The notes beneath the pieces are model-generated. The model was not told the DNA's origin, ran no database searches, and worked only from the letters and a program-made list of their open reading frames with translations. A stretch of 13,772 nucleotides of DNA, taken from assembly GCA_027620395.1 (NCBI GenBank), contig JAQBZY010000004.1, forward strand, positions 1 through 13,772, given 5' to 3'. The first letter of the stretch is position 1; the number at the start of each line of letters is the position of its first letter. Positions 6,422 to 13,772 of the stretch are shown here, piece by piece. Origin of the DNA: Pseudomonadota bacterium. Lineage in GTDB: Bacteria > Pseudomonadota > Alphaproteobacteria > Rhodospirillales > Casp-alpha2. The position numbers and the translations under genes are program-made.

Positions 6422-6578
6422 GGCCGTTCTCCTGATCCGGCGCCCGATCGGCGCCGGTCATGGAATTTTGCACGCCGCCGCCGCGCTCGGCAACTCCGGC
6501 GACGGGTCAGCCGGTCCGGCACTGGTTTTTATTAAGTAGCGGTGGCACACTCCGATCAAATCCGGGGAGGAACCGAAC
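6422..6578. promoter_or_regulatory. Divergent intergenic region containing an 8-bp inverted repeat
   Basis: This gap lies between two outward-facing starts. CCGGCGCC (6437-6444) and GGCGCCGG (6450-6457) are perfect arms around CGATC. In the leader of the 64-residue gene they would form a stable hairpin just ahead of its AGGAG site. The metallo-hydrolase side has an AT-rich patch (TTTTTATTAA, about 6526-6535), but I could not pair it with a good -35. The GGAGG at 6566-6570 is the ribosome binding site of the next gene. Confidence 0.35.
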
Positions 6579-7430
6579 ATGGCCAACAAGGAAATCTACG
6601 ATCTCTTCGCCATCAAGTACGCACGTCACGAACGCGATGCCCGCGATAATTTCGTCGACGATCCTGACCCGCACCATGGGCCGATGCCGATCGACTATTT
6701 CGTCTGGGTCGCAAAATCGAAATCCCGCACCGTCGTCATCGACACCGGCTTCGATCAGCGGGCCGCCGACGAACGGAAGCGGCAATTGATCCGTTGCCCG
6801 ATCGAGAGCTTGAAACTTGTCGGCGTCGATCCGAAAAAAGTCACCGACGTCATTATTACCCACATGCATTACGATCACGCCGGCAATGTCGAAAAACTAC
6901 CCAATGCGACGTTCCATCTGCAGGACATGGAGATGTCATACGCCACCGGCCGGCACATGCTGCAACCGGTGTTCCGCAAGGCCTACGACATCGAGTACAT
7001 TGTCAGCATGGTTCGCCAAGTCTATGCCGAGCGGGTCAAATTCCATGCTGGCGACGTCGAGCTGTTCCCTGGCATCGGACTGCATTTCATCGGCGGGCAT
7101 ACTTTGGGTCTGCAGTCGGTGACAGTCGAGACCAAGCGCGGCCGGGTCGTCGTCGCGTCTGACGCGGCGCATCTGTATGCCAACATTCTGGAAGCCAAGC
7201 CGTATCCGACAGTCTTCAACATCGGCGACATGATGGAGGGGCATCAGAAGCTGTTCGGGCTTGCCGGCGGTAACGAGGATCTGATCGTGCCCGGACACGA
7301 TCCCCTGGTGCTCGACTACTATCCGCCGGTATCGGCGAAGCTCAAAGGCATCGTCATCCGGCTCGATGTGGCGCCGAAGAAGCCGAAAGCGGCAAAATCG
7401 AAGAAGCCGGCAAAAGCTAAAAAGAAGTAA
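6579..7430 (+). CDS. N-acyl homoserine lactonase family metallo-beta-lactamase-fold hydrolase with lysine-rich tail
   Basis: The 283-residue, probably cytoplasmic protein has a complete dinuclear metal site: H95, H97, D99 and H100 in THMHYDHAGN, H174 in GGHTLG, D195 in SDAAH and H240 in PGHDP. The opening (YDLFAIKYARHERDARDNF) and the motif set match proteins annotated as AHL lactonase family, which hydrolyse lactones or other esters. No luxI or luxR gene is in the window, so a quorum-quenching role is unproven. The last 17 residues contain 10 lysines with A/P/S between them, a disordered tail unusual for this fold. The start has a strong GGGGAGGA site. The stop lies 4 bases from that of panC, which converges on it. 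Confidence 0.9.
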   Translation: MANKEIYDLFAIKYARHERDARDNFVDDPDPHHGPMPIDYFVWVAKSKSRTVVIDTGFDQRAADERKRQLIRCPIESLKLVGVDPKKVTDVIITHMHYDHAGNVEKLPNATFHLQDMEMSYATGRHMLQPVFRKAYDIEYIVSMVRQVYAERVKFHAGDVELFPGIGLHFIGGHTLGLQSVTVETKRGRVVVASDAAHLYANILEAKPYPTVFNIGDMMEGHQKLFGLAGGNEDLIVPGHDPLVLDYYPPVSAKLKGIVIRLDVAPKKPKAAKSKKPAKAKKK

Positions 7431-7434
7431 CGGT

Positions 7435-8268
7435 CTAAACGGCGACGTTGTCGATCAGCCTGGCCTGGCCGAGCCAGGCGGTGGCCAGAATCCGCATCGG
7501 CCGGCCCTTGGCCGGCTCGCGCAATGTCTCGGCGTCGCGGGCCGCGATATAATCGACCCGCTGAAACCCGGCGCTCAGGACTTCCGACACCGCTTCGGCA
7601 GCCGCCGTCGCCGGGTTGGCCCCTTTGGCGATCCGGCCGGCGGCCTGACTGATGGCGGCATGCATCGCCGGCGCGATGATCCGCTCGGCGTTGCTCAGAT
7701 AGCGGTTCCGGGACGACATCGCGAGGCCGTCAGGTTCGCGCACCGTTTCGGCGCCGATGATTTCAGTCGGAATATCGAGATCTTGCGCCATCTGCCGGAT
7801 GACACAGAGCTGCTGATAATCCTTTTCCCCAAACACCGCGATATCGGGAAGCGCCTGGATCAGCAGCTTGGCGACGATGGTGGCGACACCGACGAAAAAG
7901 TGTGGCCGAAACTCGCCTTCAAGGGTTTGTCCGAGGCTTTGCACCTCGACCTTGGTGCGGTGCCCGTCGCGATAGACCTCGCGGATTTCCGGCGCGAACA
8001 CCAAGTGCCCGCCGGCGCCGGTGATGATATCAAGATCGCGCGCCTCGTCCCGAGGATAGGTAGCGAAATCCTCTTGCGGCGAAAACTGCGTCGGATTGAC
8101 GAAGATCGTCACCACCGTGCGGTCGGCGTCGGCCGCGGAACGCTTGATCAGCGACGCATGCCCCGGATGCAGCGCGCCCATGGTCGGCACCAGGCCGACG
8201 CGGTGGCCGTCCCGCCGCCAAGTGGCGACGTGGGACCGAAGATCGGCAATGGTACGAATGACTTGCAT
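7435..8268 (-). CDS. panC: Pantothenate synthetase (pantoate-beta-alanine ligase)
   Basis: This enzyme joins pantoate and beta-alanine with ATP, through pantoyl-adenylate, to give pantothenate, the CoA precursor. The 277-residue length is normal. Motifs include VPTMGALHPGHASLI (HIGH-type nucleotide site), TIFVNPTQF, the FGEKDYQQL stretch, and the AMSSRNRYLS loop. The ATG at 8268 (MQVIRTIADLR) is preferred over an in-frame one at 8346 because it matches the family start and has GGAG (8278-8281) at good spacing within the end of panB. It lies 4 bases after the panB stop, so the pair is an operon. Confidence 0.97.
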   Translation of the reverse strand: MQVIRTIADLRSHVATWRRDGHRVGLVPTMGALHPGHASLIKRSAADADRTVVTIFVNPTQFSPQEDFATYPRDEARDLDIITGAGGHLVFAPEIREVYRDGHRTKVEVQSLGQTLEGEFRPHFFVGVATIVAKLLIQALPDIAVFGEKDYQQLCVIRQMAQDLDIPTEIIGAETVREPDGLAMSSRNRYLSNAERIIAPAMHAAISQAAGRIAKGANPATAAAEAVSEVLSAGFQRVDYIAARDAETLREPAKGRPMRILATAWLGQARLIDNVAV

Positions 8269-8272
8269 GGCT

Positions 8273-9094
8273 TCAAACTCCGACCGCGGCGACACCAAAG
8301 CAGTGCGACAACTCCGGAAACCGTCCGGCCCGCACGTCGCCGGCATAATCGCGAACCGCCTGCTCGATCAGAGCGCCGGCATCGCCGTACCGCTTGACGA
8401 ATTTCGGTGTGAAATCGGCGAACAGGCCAACCATGTCGTGGGTGACGAGAATCTGCCCGTCGCAAGCCGGCGAAGCCCCGATGCCGATGGTCGGCACGGC
8501 GACGTGTTCCGTGATCTGGCGCGCCACCGCCTCGACGGTGCCTTCGATAACAATGGCGAAGGCACCGGGGGCGGCGGCCGCTTCGGCGTCGCGGCGCACT
8601 TTCTCACCGCCGTCGCCCTTGCCTTGGATCTTGAACCCACCCCGACGCTCGGCTTTTTGCGGCAACAGCCCGACATGGCCAAGCACTGGTACGCCGGCGG
8701 CGACGATGGCGGTGATCGTTTCAGCCATCTCGGCGCCGCCTTCCAGCTTGATACCCTGACAGCCGGTCTCGGCAACGACCCGTTTCGCCGTCGCAACGGC
8801 TTGCGCCGGTGCGGATTCATAAGACCCATACGGCAAATCAACGATGACGCAGGCCTGCTGGCTGCCGCGCATCACAGCCTGCCCGTGTGCGATCATCGTG
8901 TCGACGCTGACGCCCCGCGTCGTTTCCAGGCCGTAGACGACCATAGCGAGCGAGTCGCCGACCAGCAGCACGTCGCAATGCGGATCTATCCGGCGCGCCA
9001 TCGGCGTGTCGTATGCCGTCAAGCAGACCAGCGGGACGGTGCCCTTGCGGGCCCGAATGTCCACCGCCAGCAATCTCGATGAGGATGCGTCCAC
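8273..9094 (-). CDS. panB: 3-methyl-2-oxobutanoate hydroxymethyltransferase (ketopantoate synthase)
   Basis: The enzyme transfers a hydroxymethyl group from methylene-tetrahydrofolate to ketoisovalerate, giving ketopantoate, the first committed step of pantothenate synthesis. Family blocks are in order: VCLTAYDTPMAR, the metal-binding LLVGDSLAMVVYG, DLPYGSYE, IKLEGG, GHVGLLPQ, IVIEGTVEAVA (catalytic Glu region), PTIGIGASPACDGQILV and THDMVGL. I choose GTG at 9094 because GGGAG (9105-9109) precedes it at about 10 bases and the resulting 273 residues fit the family. An ATG at 9157 would add 21 residues with no better site. panC follows directly. No panE or panD is in view. Confidence 0.96.
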   Translation of the reverse strand: MDASSSRLLAVDIRARKGTVPLVCLTAYDTPMARRIDPHCDVLLVGDSLAMVVYGLETTRGVSVDTMIAHGQAVMRGSQQACVIVDLPYGSYESAPAQAVATAKRVVAETGCQGIKLEGGAEMAETITAIVAAGVPVLGHVGLLPQKAERRGGFKIQGKGDGGEKVRRDAEAAAAPGAFAIVIEGTVEAVARQITEHVAVPTIGIGASPACDGQILVTHDMVGLFADFTPKFVKRYGDAGALIEQAVRDYAGDVRAGRFPELSHCFGVAAVGV

Positions 9095-9323
9095 GATGTC
9101 GGTTCTCCCACCTAACTCCCAAGCGAACGTCGCGAAAGTATCCAGATTATTTCGCACTGCACAATAGCAGAATTATGGGGATTAGTCGAAAACCCTATTT
9201 CAAACAATGGATTACCCACCATATTTCTGTGAATAACTTGCTGTCATCGGGTGTATAACGTAAACCGCGCCAAACTAGCCGGTTCCGATGCGATCTTTGT
9301 ATCTAATCTAAGGATATCCTTTG
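9095..9323. promoter_or_regulatory. AT-rich divergent promoter region between panB and ggt
   Basis: These 229 bases are markedly AT-richer than the surrounding genes and separate divergent starts. On the minus strand TTCGAC (9190-9185) and TATTGT (9166-9161) are 18 bases apart, a weak candidate promoter for panB-panC that would start near 9154. On the plus strand TATAAC (9254-9259) could be a -10 for ggt, but no good -35 lies in front of it. AAGGA (9310-9314) is the ggt ribosome binding site. No gene is supported here. Confidence 0.4.
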
Positions 9324-11027
9324 ATGCTTTTGAACGGGCGTACTTTATTTTTAATCGTCGCGGGCACGTTTGTGGCTGGCGGCTGCGCCGCCGTCAGCGA
9401 TCACAAGCTCGATCGCGCCATGATCGCCGTCGCTCACCCGCTGGCCGCCGAGGCCGGGTTGGAAATTCTCAAGGCCGGCGGTAGCGCCGTCGACGCCGCC
9501 ATCGCCGCCGAGATGGTCCTGACCCTGGTCGAGCCGCAGTCATCGGGGATCGGCGGCGGCGCGTTCCTGGTTCATCATGCCGCAGCGGGCGGCGCCATCG
9601 ACAGTTACGATGGCCGCGAGACGGCGCCGAAATCGGCGGTGCCGGAGATGTTTCTGTCATCATCGGGATCGCCCAAATCATTTTCCGCGGCCGCGCTGGG
9701 TGGCCGTGCCGTCGGCATCCCGGGCTTGATCCGGATGCTGGCGCTGGCCCATGCCGAGCACGGCCGGCTTCCCTGGGCGCTCTTGTTCGAGCCGGCGATC
9801 AAACTCGCTCGGGACGGCTTTCGGGTATCGCCGAGGCTGGCCAGCGCCGCCGGCGGCGACCGCGATTTCGAGCGCATTGCCGAGACCCGGGAATACTTTC
9901 GGCCGGGCGGCAAGCGGATCCGGGCCGATGACATATTGAAGAACCCGGCCTTGGCCTCGACACTTGATGCCGTCGCCCAGAAAGGACCGGCGGGCTTCTA
10001 TGAAGGCCCGGTGGCCCTGGCCATTGCCGATGCCGTCAGCCATGCGCCGGCCAACCCGGCGCCACTCAGCGCCATCGAGATCGCCGGTTACGAGGCTAAG
10101 AAGCGGCCGCCGGTCTGCACCCCTTACCGGGCCTGGCGGGTCTGCTCCATGGGACCGCCGTCGTCGGGCGGGATCGCGCTTTTGCAAAGCCTTGGCATGC
10201 TCGAGAATTTCGATCTCGCCCGGATGGCGCCGTTCTCCATCGAGGCGATACACCTGATTTTGGAAGCGAGCCGCTTGGCCTTCGCAGATAGGGACCTCTA
10301 CGTCGCTGATCCCGATCATGTGCCGGTCCCGACCGAGGGGCTGTTGAGCCGGCCCTATCTGCAAGCCCGCGCACAACTAATCGATCCGACCCGAAGCATG
10401 GGCCAAGCCCTGCCCGGCCGCCCCATGGGCGCGCCCGGCGACCTGGCGGCGGAATCCGGACCCGAGCGCGGACAATCGACGACCCATCTCGCGGTTCGCG
10501 ACAGCGACGGCAATACCGTCTCGATGACTGCCACCGTCGAACGGGGCTTCGGTTCCAAATTGATGGCGGCGGGATTCATCTTGAACAACGAACTCACGGA
10601 TTTTTCATTTTTGCCGACCGAATTCGGCAAGCCGATCGCCAACCGCGCCCTGGCCGGCAAGCGACCGCGCAGCACCATGACGCCGACGCTCGTCTTCGAT
10701 GCCGATGGCAAAATGATCCTGGCCATCGGTTCGCCCGGCGGCGCCCGGATCGCCGGCTATGTCTTGAAAACGGTGATCGCGGTCCTGGATTGGAAGATGG
10801 ATATCCAAGCGGCGATCGCGGCGCCCAATTTCGTCAACCGCAACGGCCCAACCGAAATCGAGGCCGCGACACTGCTCGCCGCCATCGCGCCGGCGCTGGC
10901 CAGCCTCGGGCACGATATCCGGTTCAGGAGCCTGGAAAGCGGCCTGCACGGCATCGAGGTGACGGCCAAGGGGCTGCGCGGTGGCGCCGATCCAAGACGC
11001 GAGGGGGTCGCGCTTGGGCTGCCCTGA
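9324..11027 (+). CDS. ggt: Gamma-glutamyltransferase precursor, predicted lipoprotein
   Basis: This enzyme cleaves and transfers the gamma-glutamyl group of glutathione and related peptides outside the cytoplasm. It is made as one chain that self-cleaves. The 567-residue product has the AVDAAIAAEMVLTLVEPQSSGIGGGAF block early, then PSSGGIALLQSLGMLE, the cleavage motif QSTTHLAVRDSDGN with T386 as the expected nucleophile and small-subunit start, then GFILNNELTDFS and RPRSTMTPTLVF with SPGG. The N-terminus is a hydrophobic signal ending VAGGC, so C21 is probably lipidated; the lipobox AGGC is acceptable but not ideal. The ATG at 9324 is preferred over the adjacent TTG because AAGGA lies 9 bases before it. 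It converges on the kinase gene with a 9-base gap. Confidence 0.94.
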   Translation: MLLNGRTLFLIVAGTFVAGGCAAVSDHKLDRAMIAVAHPLAAEAGLEILKAGGSAVDAAIAAEMVLTLVEPQSSGIGGGAFLVHHAAAGGAIDSYDGRETAPKSAVPEMFLSSSGSPKSFSAAALGGRAVGIPGLIRMLALAHAEHGRLPWALLFEPAIKLARDGFRVSPRLASAAGGDRDFERIAETREYFRPGGKRIRADDILKNPALASTLDAVAQKGPAGFYEGPVALAIADAVSHAPANPAPLSAIEIAGYEAKKRPPVCTPYRAWRVCSMGPPSSGGIALLQSLGMLENFDLARMAPFSIEAIHLILEASRLAFADRDLYVADPDHVPVPTEGLLSRPYLQARAQLIDPTRSMGQALPGRPMGAPGDLAAESGPERGQSTTHLAVRDSDGNTVSMTATVERGFGSKLMAAGFILNNELTDFSFLPTEFGKPIANRALAGKRPRSTMTPTLVFDADGKMILAIGSPGGARIAGYVLKTVIAVLDWKMDIQAAIAAPNFVNRNGPTEIEAATLLAAIAPALASLGHDIRFRSLESGLHGIEVTAKGLRGGADPRREGVALGLP

Positions 11028-11036
11028 CGCGATTTT

Positions 11037-12431
11037 TCAGGCCGCCGGCAGGGTAATCTTGAAAACGGTGCCGGATTCCGATGTTGTTTCGAGAACAATA
11101 TCGCCGCCATGTGCGCGGACGATATCGCGGACGATCACTAGGCCCAATCCGGTGCCGTCCTTCCTGGCCGAGCCGGCGAACGGCTGAAATAATTTTTCGC
11201 GCGCCCGATTGGGCATCCCGGGTCCATCGTCGATGACCCGGATGATCGCCGCGCCACCATCGTTGGCGGCGCTGACGGTCAGGGTCTTGGCACCGGCTTG
11301 AACGGCGTTGGCGCCTAAGTTATGCAGCGCGCGGAATAAGTGCCGGCGATCGCCGTTGACCTGCAACGCCGCGTCGATCTCGATGTTCCAGTTCATATGG
11401 CCGACATCGGTTGTCGTCTCCATGCCGATCACAACTTCGTCGACGAGATCGCGGAATTGGAATTTTTCCGGGCGTAGCTCCAGCTCCTGTTCGGATGAAT
11501 AGTTGAGGGTCTGCGAACAAAGTTCGACGGCGCGGTCGATGGCCTTCATCAGCCTGGGCATCACCCGCTTGACTTCCGGATCCTCGACGCTCTGTAGCCG
11601 GTCCGACGCTAAAACGGCGGTGGCCAATGAATTGCGGAGATCGTGGTTGATCTTGGCGACCGCGGCGCCGAGCGCGGCCAGGCGGTCTTTCTGGCGCAGC
11701 GCGGTGCGAACCTGCGCCTGCATTTCCGCCAATTCCCGCTGCGCCTCGCCGATTTCGTCGGCGCGGCTGCTGGCCTGAATGACGCGACGCTCATCCTCGG
11801 GGTTATCACGGAACCATTTCATCGAGCGGGTCAATCGCCGCATCGGCCGAACCATCAGCCATTGCAGGGAAAAATAAACCAGCGACGCCGTGAACAGCGA
11901 GATCGCGATCGAGAGCGTGAATATCCGCCATGAAAATTCGAGCATCGCGGCGCGAAGCGGTCCCTCGTAAAGCAGGACCTCGACGGTCACGTCGGCGTCG
12001 GTCGGTGGCATGCCGATCACCCGGAGCACCCGATTGTCGTCGCGGAGCATGGTCCCGAAGGCATCGACGACCAGCCGCATATAGCCGCCATCAACCAGAT
12101 TGACCGTGAAATCCACTTCCGGCGGCATATCGCCGCCGACCATCAGCATTCGCCGGTCGGTCCGGTTGAGGATGATCGCCAACGCCTGAGTATGGAAAAG
12201 AAGCTTGTTCTCGAGATCGGCATTGGGTTGGGTTTCGGGCATGGCGTCGAGCGCCAGCATCGAGAGGTATGCCCGAGCCACGAAATCCTTGAGATAGGTT
12301 TCCCGGAACCTGGCCACCGACGGCGTCCAGATCAAGATTTCCGCCAGCATCACGAAGATGACGGTCAGGACCAAAAGCCTAGCCGACAGGCTTTTCGTCG
12401 GATCGACCCGATATTTGCCCGGTATTGCCAT
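11037..12431 (-). CDS. Membrane sensor histidine kinase
   Basis: The 464-residue protein is an inner-membrane two-component sensor. TM1 is about 18-36 and a periplasmic sensing region of about 130 residues follows, without recognised motifs. TM2 (about 168-192) is followed by a HAMP-like linker beginning VRPMRRLTRSM. A coiled stretch leads to the phospho-acceptor H263 in KINHDLRNSLA. The ATPase domain has the N box (HNLGANAVQAG, N375), DDGPGMP near 401, LFQPF, and GTGLGL near 425. The ATG at 12431 follows GAGAG. A GTG at 12449 adds six residues with no better site. It lies 25 bases after the upstream flavoprotein gene and is probably co-transcribed. No response regulator is in view, so partner and signal are unknown. 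Confidence 0.93.
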   Translation of the reverse strand: MAIPGKYRVDPTKSLSARLLVLTVIFVMLAEILIWTPSVARFRETYLKDFVARAYLSMLALDAMPETQPNADLENKLLFHTQALAIILNRTDRRMLMVGGDMPPEVDFTVNLVDGGYMRLVVDAFGTMLRDDNRVLRVIGMPPTDADVTVEVLLYEGPLRAAMLEFSWRIFTLSIAISLFTASLVYFSLQWLMVRPMRRLTRSMKWFRDNPEDERRVIQASSRADEIGEAQRELAEMQAQVRTALRQKDRLAALGAAVAKINHDLRNSLATAVLASDRLQSVEDPEVKRVMPRLMKAIDRAVELCSQTLNYSSEQELELRPEKFQFRDLVDEVVIGMETTTDVGHMNWNIEIDAALQVNGDRRHLFRALHNLGANAVQAGAKTLTVSAANDGGAAIIRVIDDGPGMPNRAREKLFQPFAGSARKDGTGLGLVIVRDIVRAHGGDIVLETTSESGTVFKITLPAA

Positions 12432-12456
12432 TTTTCTCTCGCCGCCCACCGGCGCT

Positions 12457-13772
12457 TCAGCCGAATCGCGCCAGAAACCTTACGATCCTACGGGTGCGCT
12501 CGGAAAACAACGACGACGTATAGAAGCTGCCGGCGGCCCGCTTCGAAACCTCGCCCAAAGTCGGATAGGGCTGGATCATTTGCGCCACGGTACCGATCTT
12601 GAGTTTCTGAGACATCGCCAATACCCAGGTCCCGATCAATTCGCCGGCGTGCGGCCCGGCGATACCGGCGCCCAGAATTCGGCCTTTGGTGTCGGTCACG
12701 ACCTTGATCAAGCCTTCGGTCTCGGCTTCCGCCTGGGCCCGGTCGTTTTCGTGGAACGGCCAACGCAGCACTCGCAATCCGCCGCCCTTTGATTTCGCGT
12801 CGGCTTCGGTCAGGCCGACCTGGGCCAATTCCGGCGATGTGAACGTGACCCACGGCACCGTCGAATGGTCGGCCTTGGCCGGTATCCGAAACAGCGCGTT
12901 CTTGATCACCACGCCGGCGTGATAGCCGGCGACATGCGTGAATTGATAGCCACCGATGACGTCGCCGACGGCAAAAATCTTTTTGTTGGCGGTCCGAAGC
13001 CGGGCATCGACGGCGATGCCCTTGGCGGAATACTCGACCCCGGCGGCCTCGAGATTGAGCCCGTTGACATTCGGCCGGCGGCCGGCGGCGATCAGCAGAT
13101 GCGATCCCGCCACCCTTTCCTCGCCCGAGCCGATGTCTAGAATGACGGTAAGGCCGGCGGCGCCCGGTTCCACCCTCAGTATCTTGACCCCTTCGCGGAT
13201 GACGGTTCCGTCCGTGGCGAAGCGCCGCCTGACGACGTCGACCAGTTCCGGGTCGTCCTTGGGCATCACCTTGAACAGTTCCAGGACCGTGACGGCGGCG
13301 CCGAGTTGCCGGTGCGCCTGCGCCATCTCCATGCCGATCGGGCCGCCGCCGATGACGATCAGATGTTTGGGGATTTCGGTCGCCTCGAATACCGTCTCGT
13401 TGGTCAGATACGGCACCCGGTCAAGGCCGGGGATCGGCGGCACGAACGCCGATGAGCCGGTGGCGATCACGAACCGCCGGGCCCGCACGCGGGTTCCGCC
13501 GGCATCAAGCGTGTCGGCATCGACGAAGCGGGCTTCGGCCTTGATGACGTTGACGCCAAGGCCGGTGAACCTCTCGACGGAATCGTTCGGCTCAATGGCG
13601 GCGATGGTGTTGCGGACGTGCCCGAAGACCCGCGAGGCATCGATCCCGGGCTCCGGAGCAATGACGCCGAACCGGCCGGCGCCCCTGACCGCTGCCGCGG
13701 CATGGCCAGCGGCGAGCAGGGCCTTCGATGGCACGCAGCCGTAGTTGAGGCAGTCGCCGCCCCTCTTGGCTT
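12457..13772 (-). CDS. Pyridine nucleotide-disulfide oxidoreductase (mercuric reductase/dihydrolipoamide dehydrogenase-like), 5' end cut
   Basis: An FAD- and NAD(P)H-dependent flavoprotein; 437 residues are visible. At the right edge it reads GGDCLNYGCVPSKAL, with the redox-active CX4C pair at visible residues 7 and 12, so only the first roughly 40 residues (FAD Rossmann loop) are missing. Further on are ATGS, the second nucleotide loop IVIGGGPIGMEMAQ (about 135-150), the FAD motif IFAVGDVIGG, and the dimer domain to the end. Where lipoamide dehydrogenases have the His of an HPT-x-x-E motif, this protein has PYPTLGE, so a tyrosine replaces the catalytic histidine. There is no C-terminal cysteine pair as in MerA. 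Disulfide exchange or quinone/metal reduction are options, but the substrate is unknown. The kinase gene follows it. Confidence 0.92.
   Translation of the reverse strand, partial: AKRGGDCLNYGCVPSKALLAAGHAAAAVRGAGRFGVIAPEPGIDASRVFGHVRNTIAAIEPNDSVERFTGLGVNVIKAEARFVDADTLDAGGTRVRARRFVIATGSSAFVPPIPGLDRVPYLTNETVFEATEIPKHLIVIGGGPIGMEMAQAHRQLGAAVTVLELFKVMPKDDPELVDVVRRRFATDGTVIREGVKILRVEPGAAGLTVILDIGSGEERVAGSHLLIAAGRRPNVNGLNLEAAGVEYSAKGIAVDARLRTANKKIFAVGDVIGGYQFTHVAGYHAGVVIKNALFRIPAKADHSTVPWVTFTSPELAQVGLTEADAKSKGGGLRVLRWPFHENDRAQAEAETEGLIKVVTDTKGRILGAGIAGPHAGELIGTWVLAMSQKLKIGTVAQMIQPYPTLGEVSKRAAGSFYTSSLFSERTRRIVRFLARFG

Noticed and set aside
7366..8397. Long plus-strand frame of 343 codons opposite panC
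   Set aside because: panC on the other strand is unmistakable. This frame is Arg/Asp/His-rich antisense with no recognisable motif.

Overview
The window is GC-rich, with dense coding on both strands and short gaps. It looks like chromosomal DNA of an alphaproteobacterium, most plausibly Rhodospirillales-like. This is inferred from codon and GC style, a bactofilin, the OmpA-like lipoprotein, the panB-panC pair and a stand-alone tRNA-Arg(ACG). I see no insertion sequence, phage gene, integrase or CRISPR array. Most of it reads as ordinary core and housekeeping sequence with some poorly characterised genes.

Layout. Bases 1-2683 (minus) hold a two-gene unit: a membrane protein with a spermidine-synthase-like domain, followed 2 bases later by a CaiB/BaiF (family III) CoA-transferase that runs off the left edge. 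Divergent to it, a small cysteine-dioxygenase-like cupin (2802-3305, plus) has a perfect 17-bp palindrome touching its ribosome binding site. A tRNA-Arg(ACG) (minus, CCA encoded) follows, with a candidate stable-RNA promoter. Next comes a plus-strand series: a coiled-coil lipoprotein with an OmpA-like C-terminal domain, a terminator-like hairpin, gpt (xanthine-guanine phosphoribosyltransferase), a doubtful 32-codon ORF and a bactofilin. A 64-residue acidic helical protein is convergent to the bactofilin.

From 6579, an AHL-lactonase-family metallo-beta-lactamase-fold hydrolase with a lysine-rich tail (plus) converges on panB-panC (minus), which make pantoate and pantothenate for CoA synthesis. 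An AT-rich divergent region separates panB from a gamma-glutamyltransferase precursor that appears to be a lipoprotein. That gene converges on a minus-strand pair: a pyridine nucleotide-disulfide oxidoreductase (N-terminus beyond the right edge) followed by a membrane sensor histidine kinase with no response regulator in view.

Functional links are loose. PanB/PanC feed CoA synthesis and the CoA-transferase uses CoA thioesters, but they are 6 kb apart and there is no sign of co-regulation. The lipoprotein and bactofilin suggest envelope or cytoskeletal roles. The flavoprotein-kinase pair suggests a redox-related signalling unit, which is inference only. I did not find a clear new multi-gene system. 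The best leads are the palindrome at the cupin start, the degenerate OmpA-like lipoprotein, the hairpin overlapping the tRNA promoter, and the flavoprotein-kinase operon.
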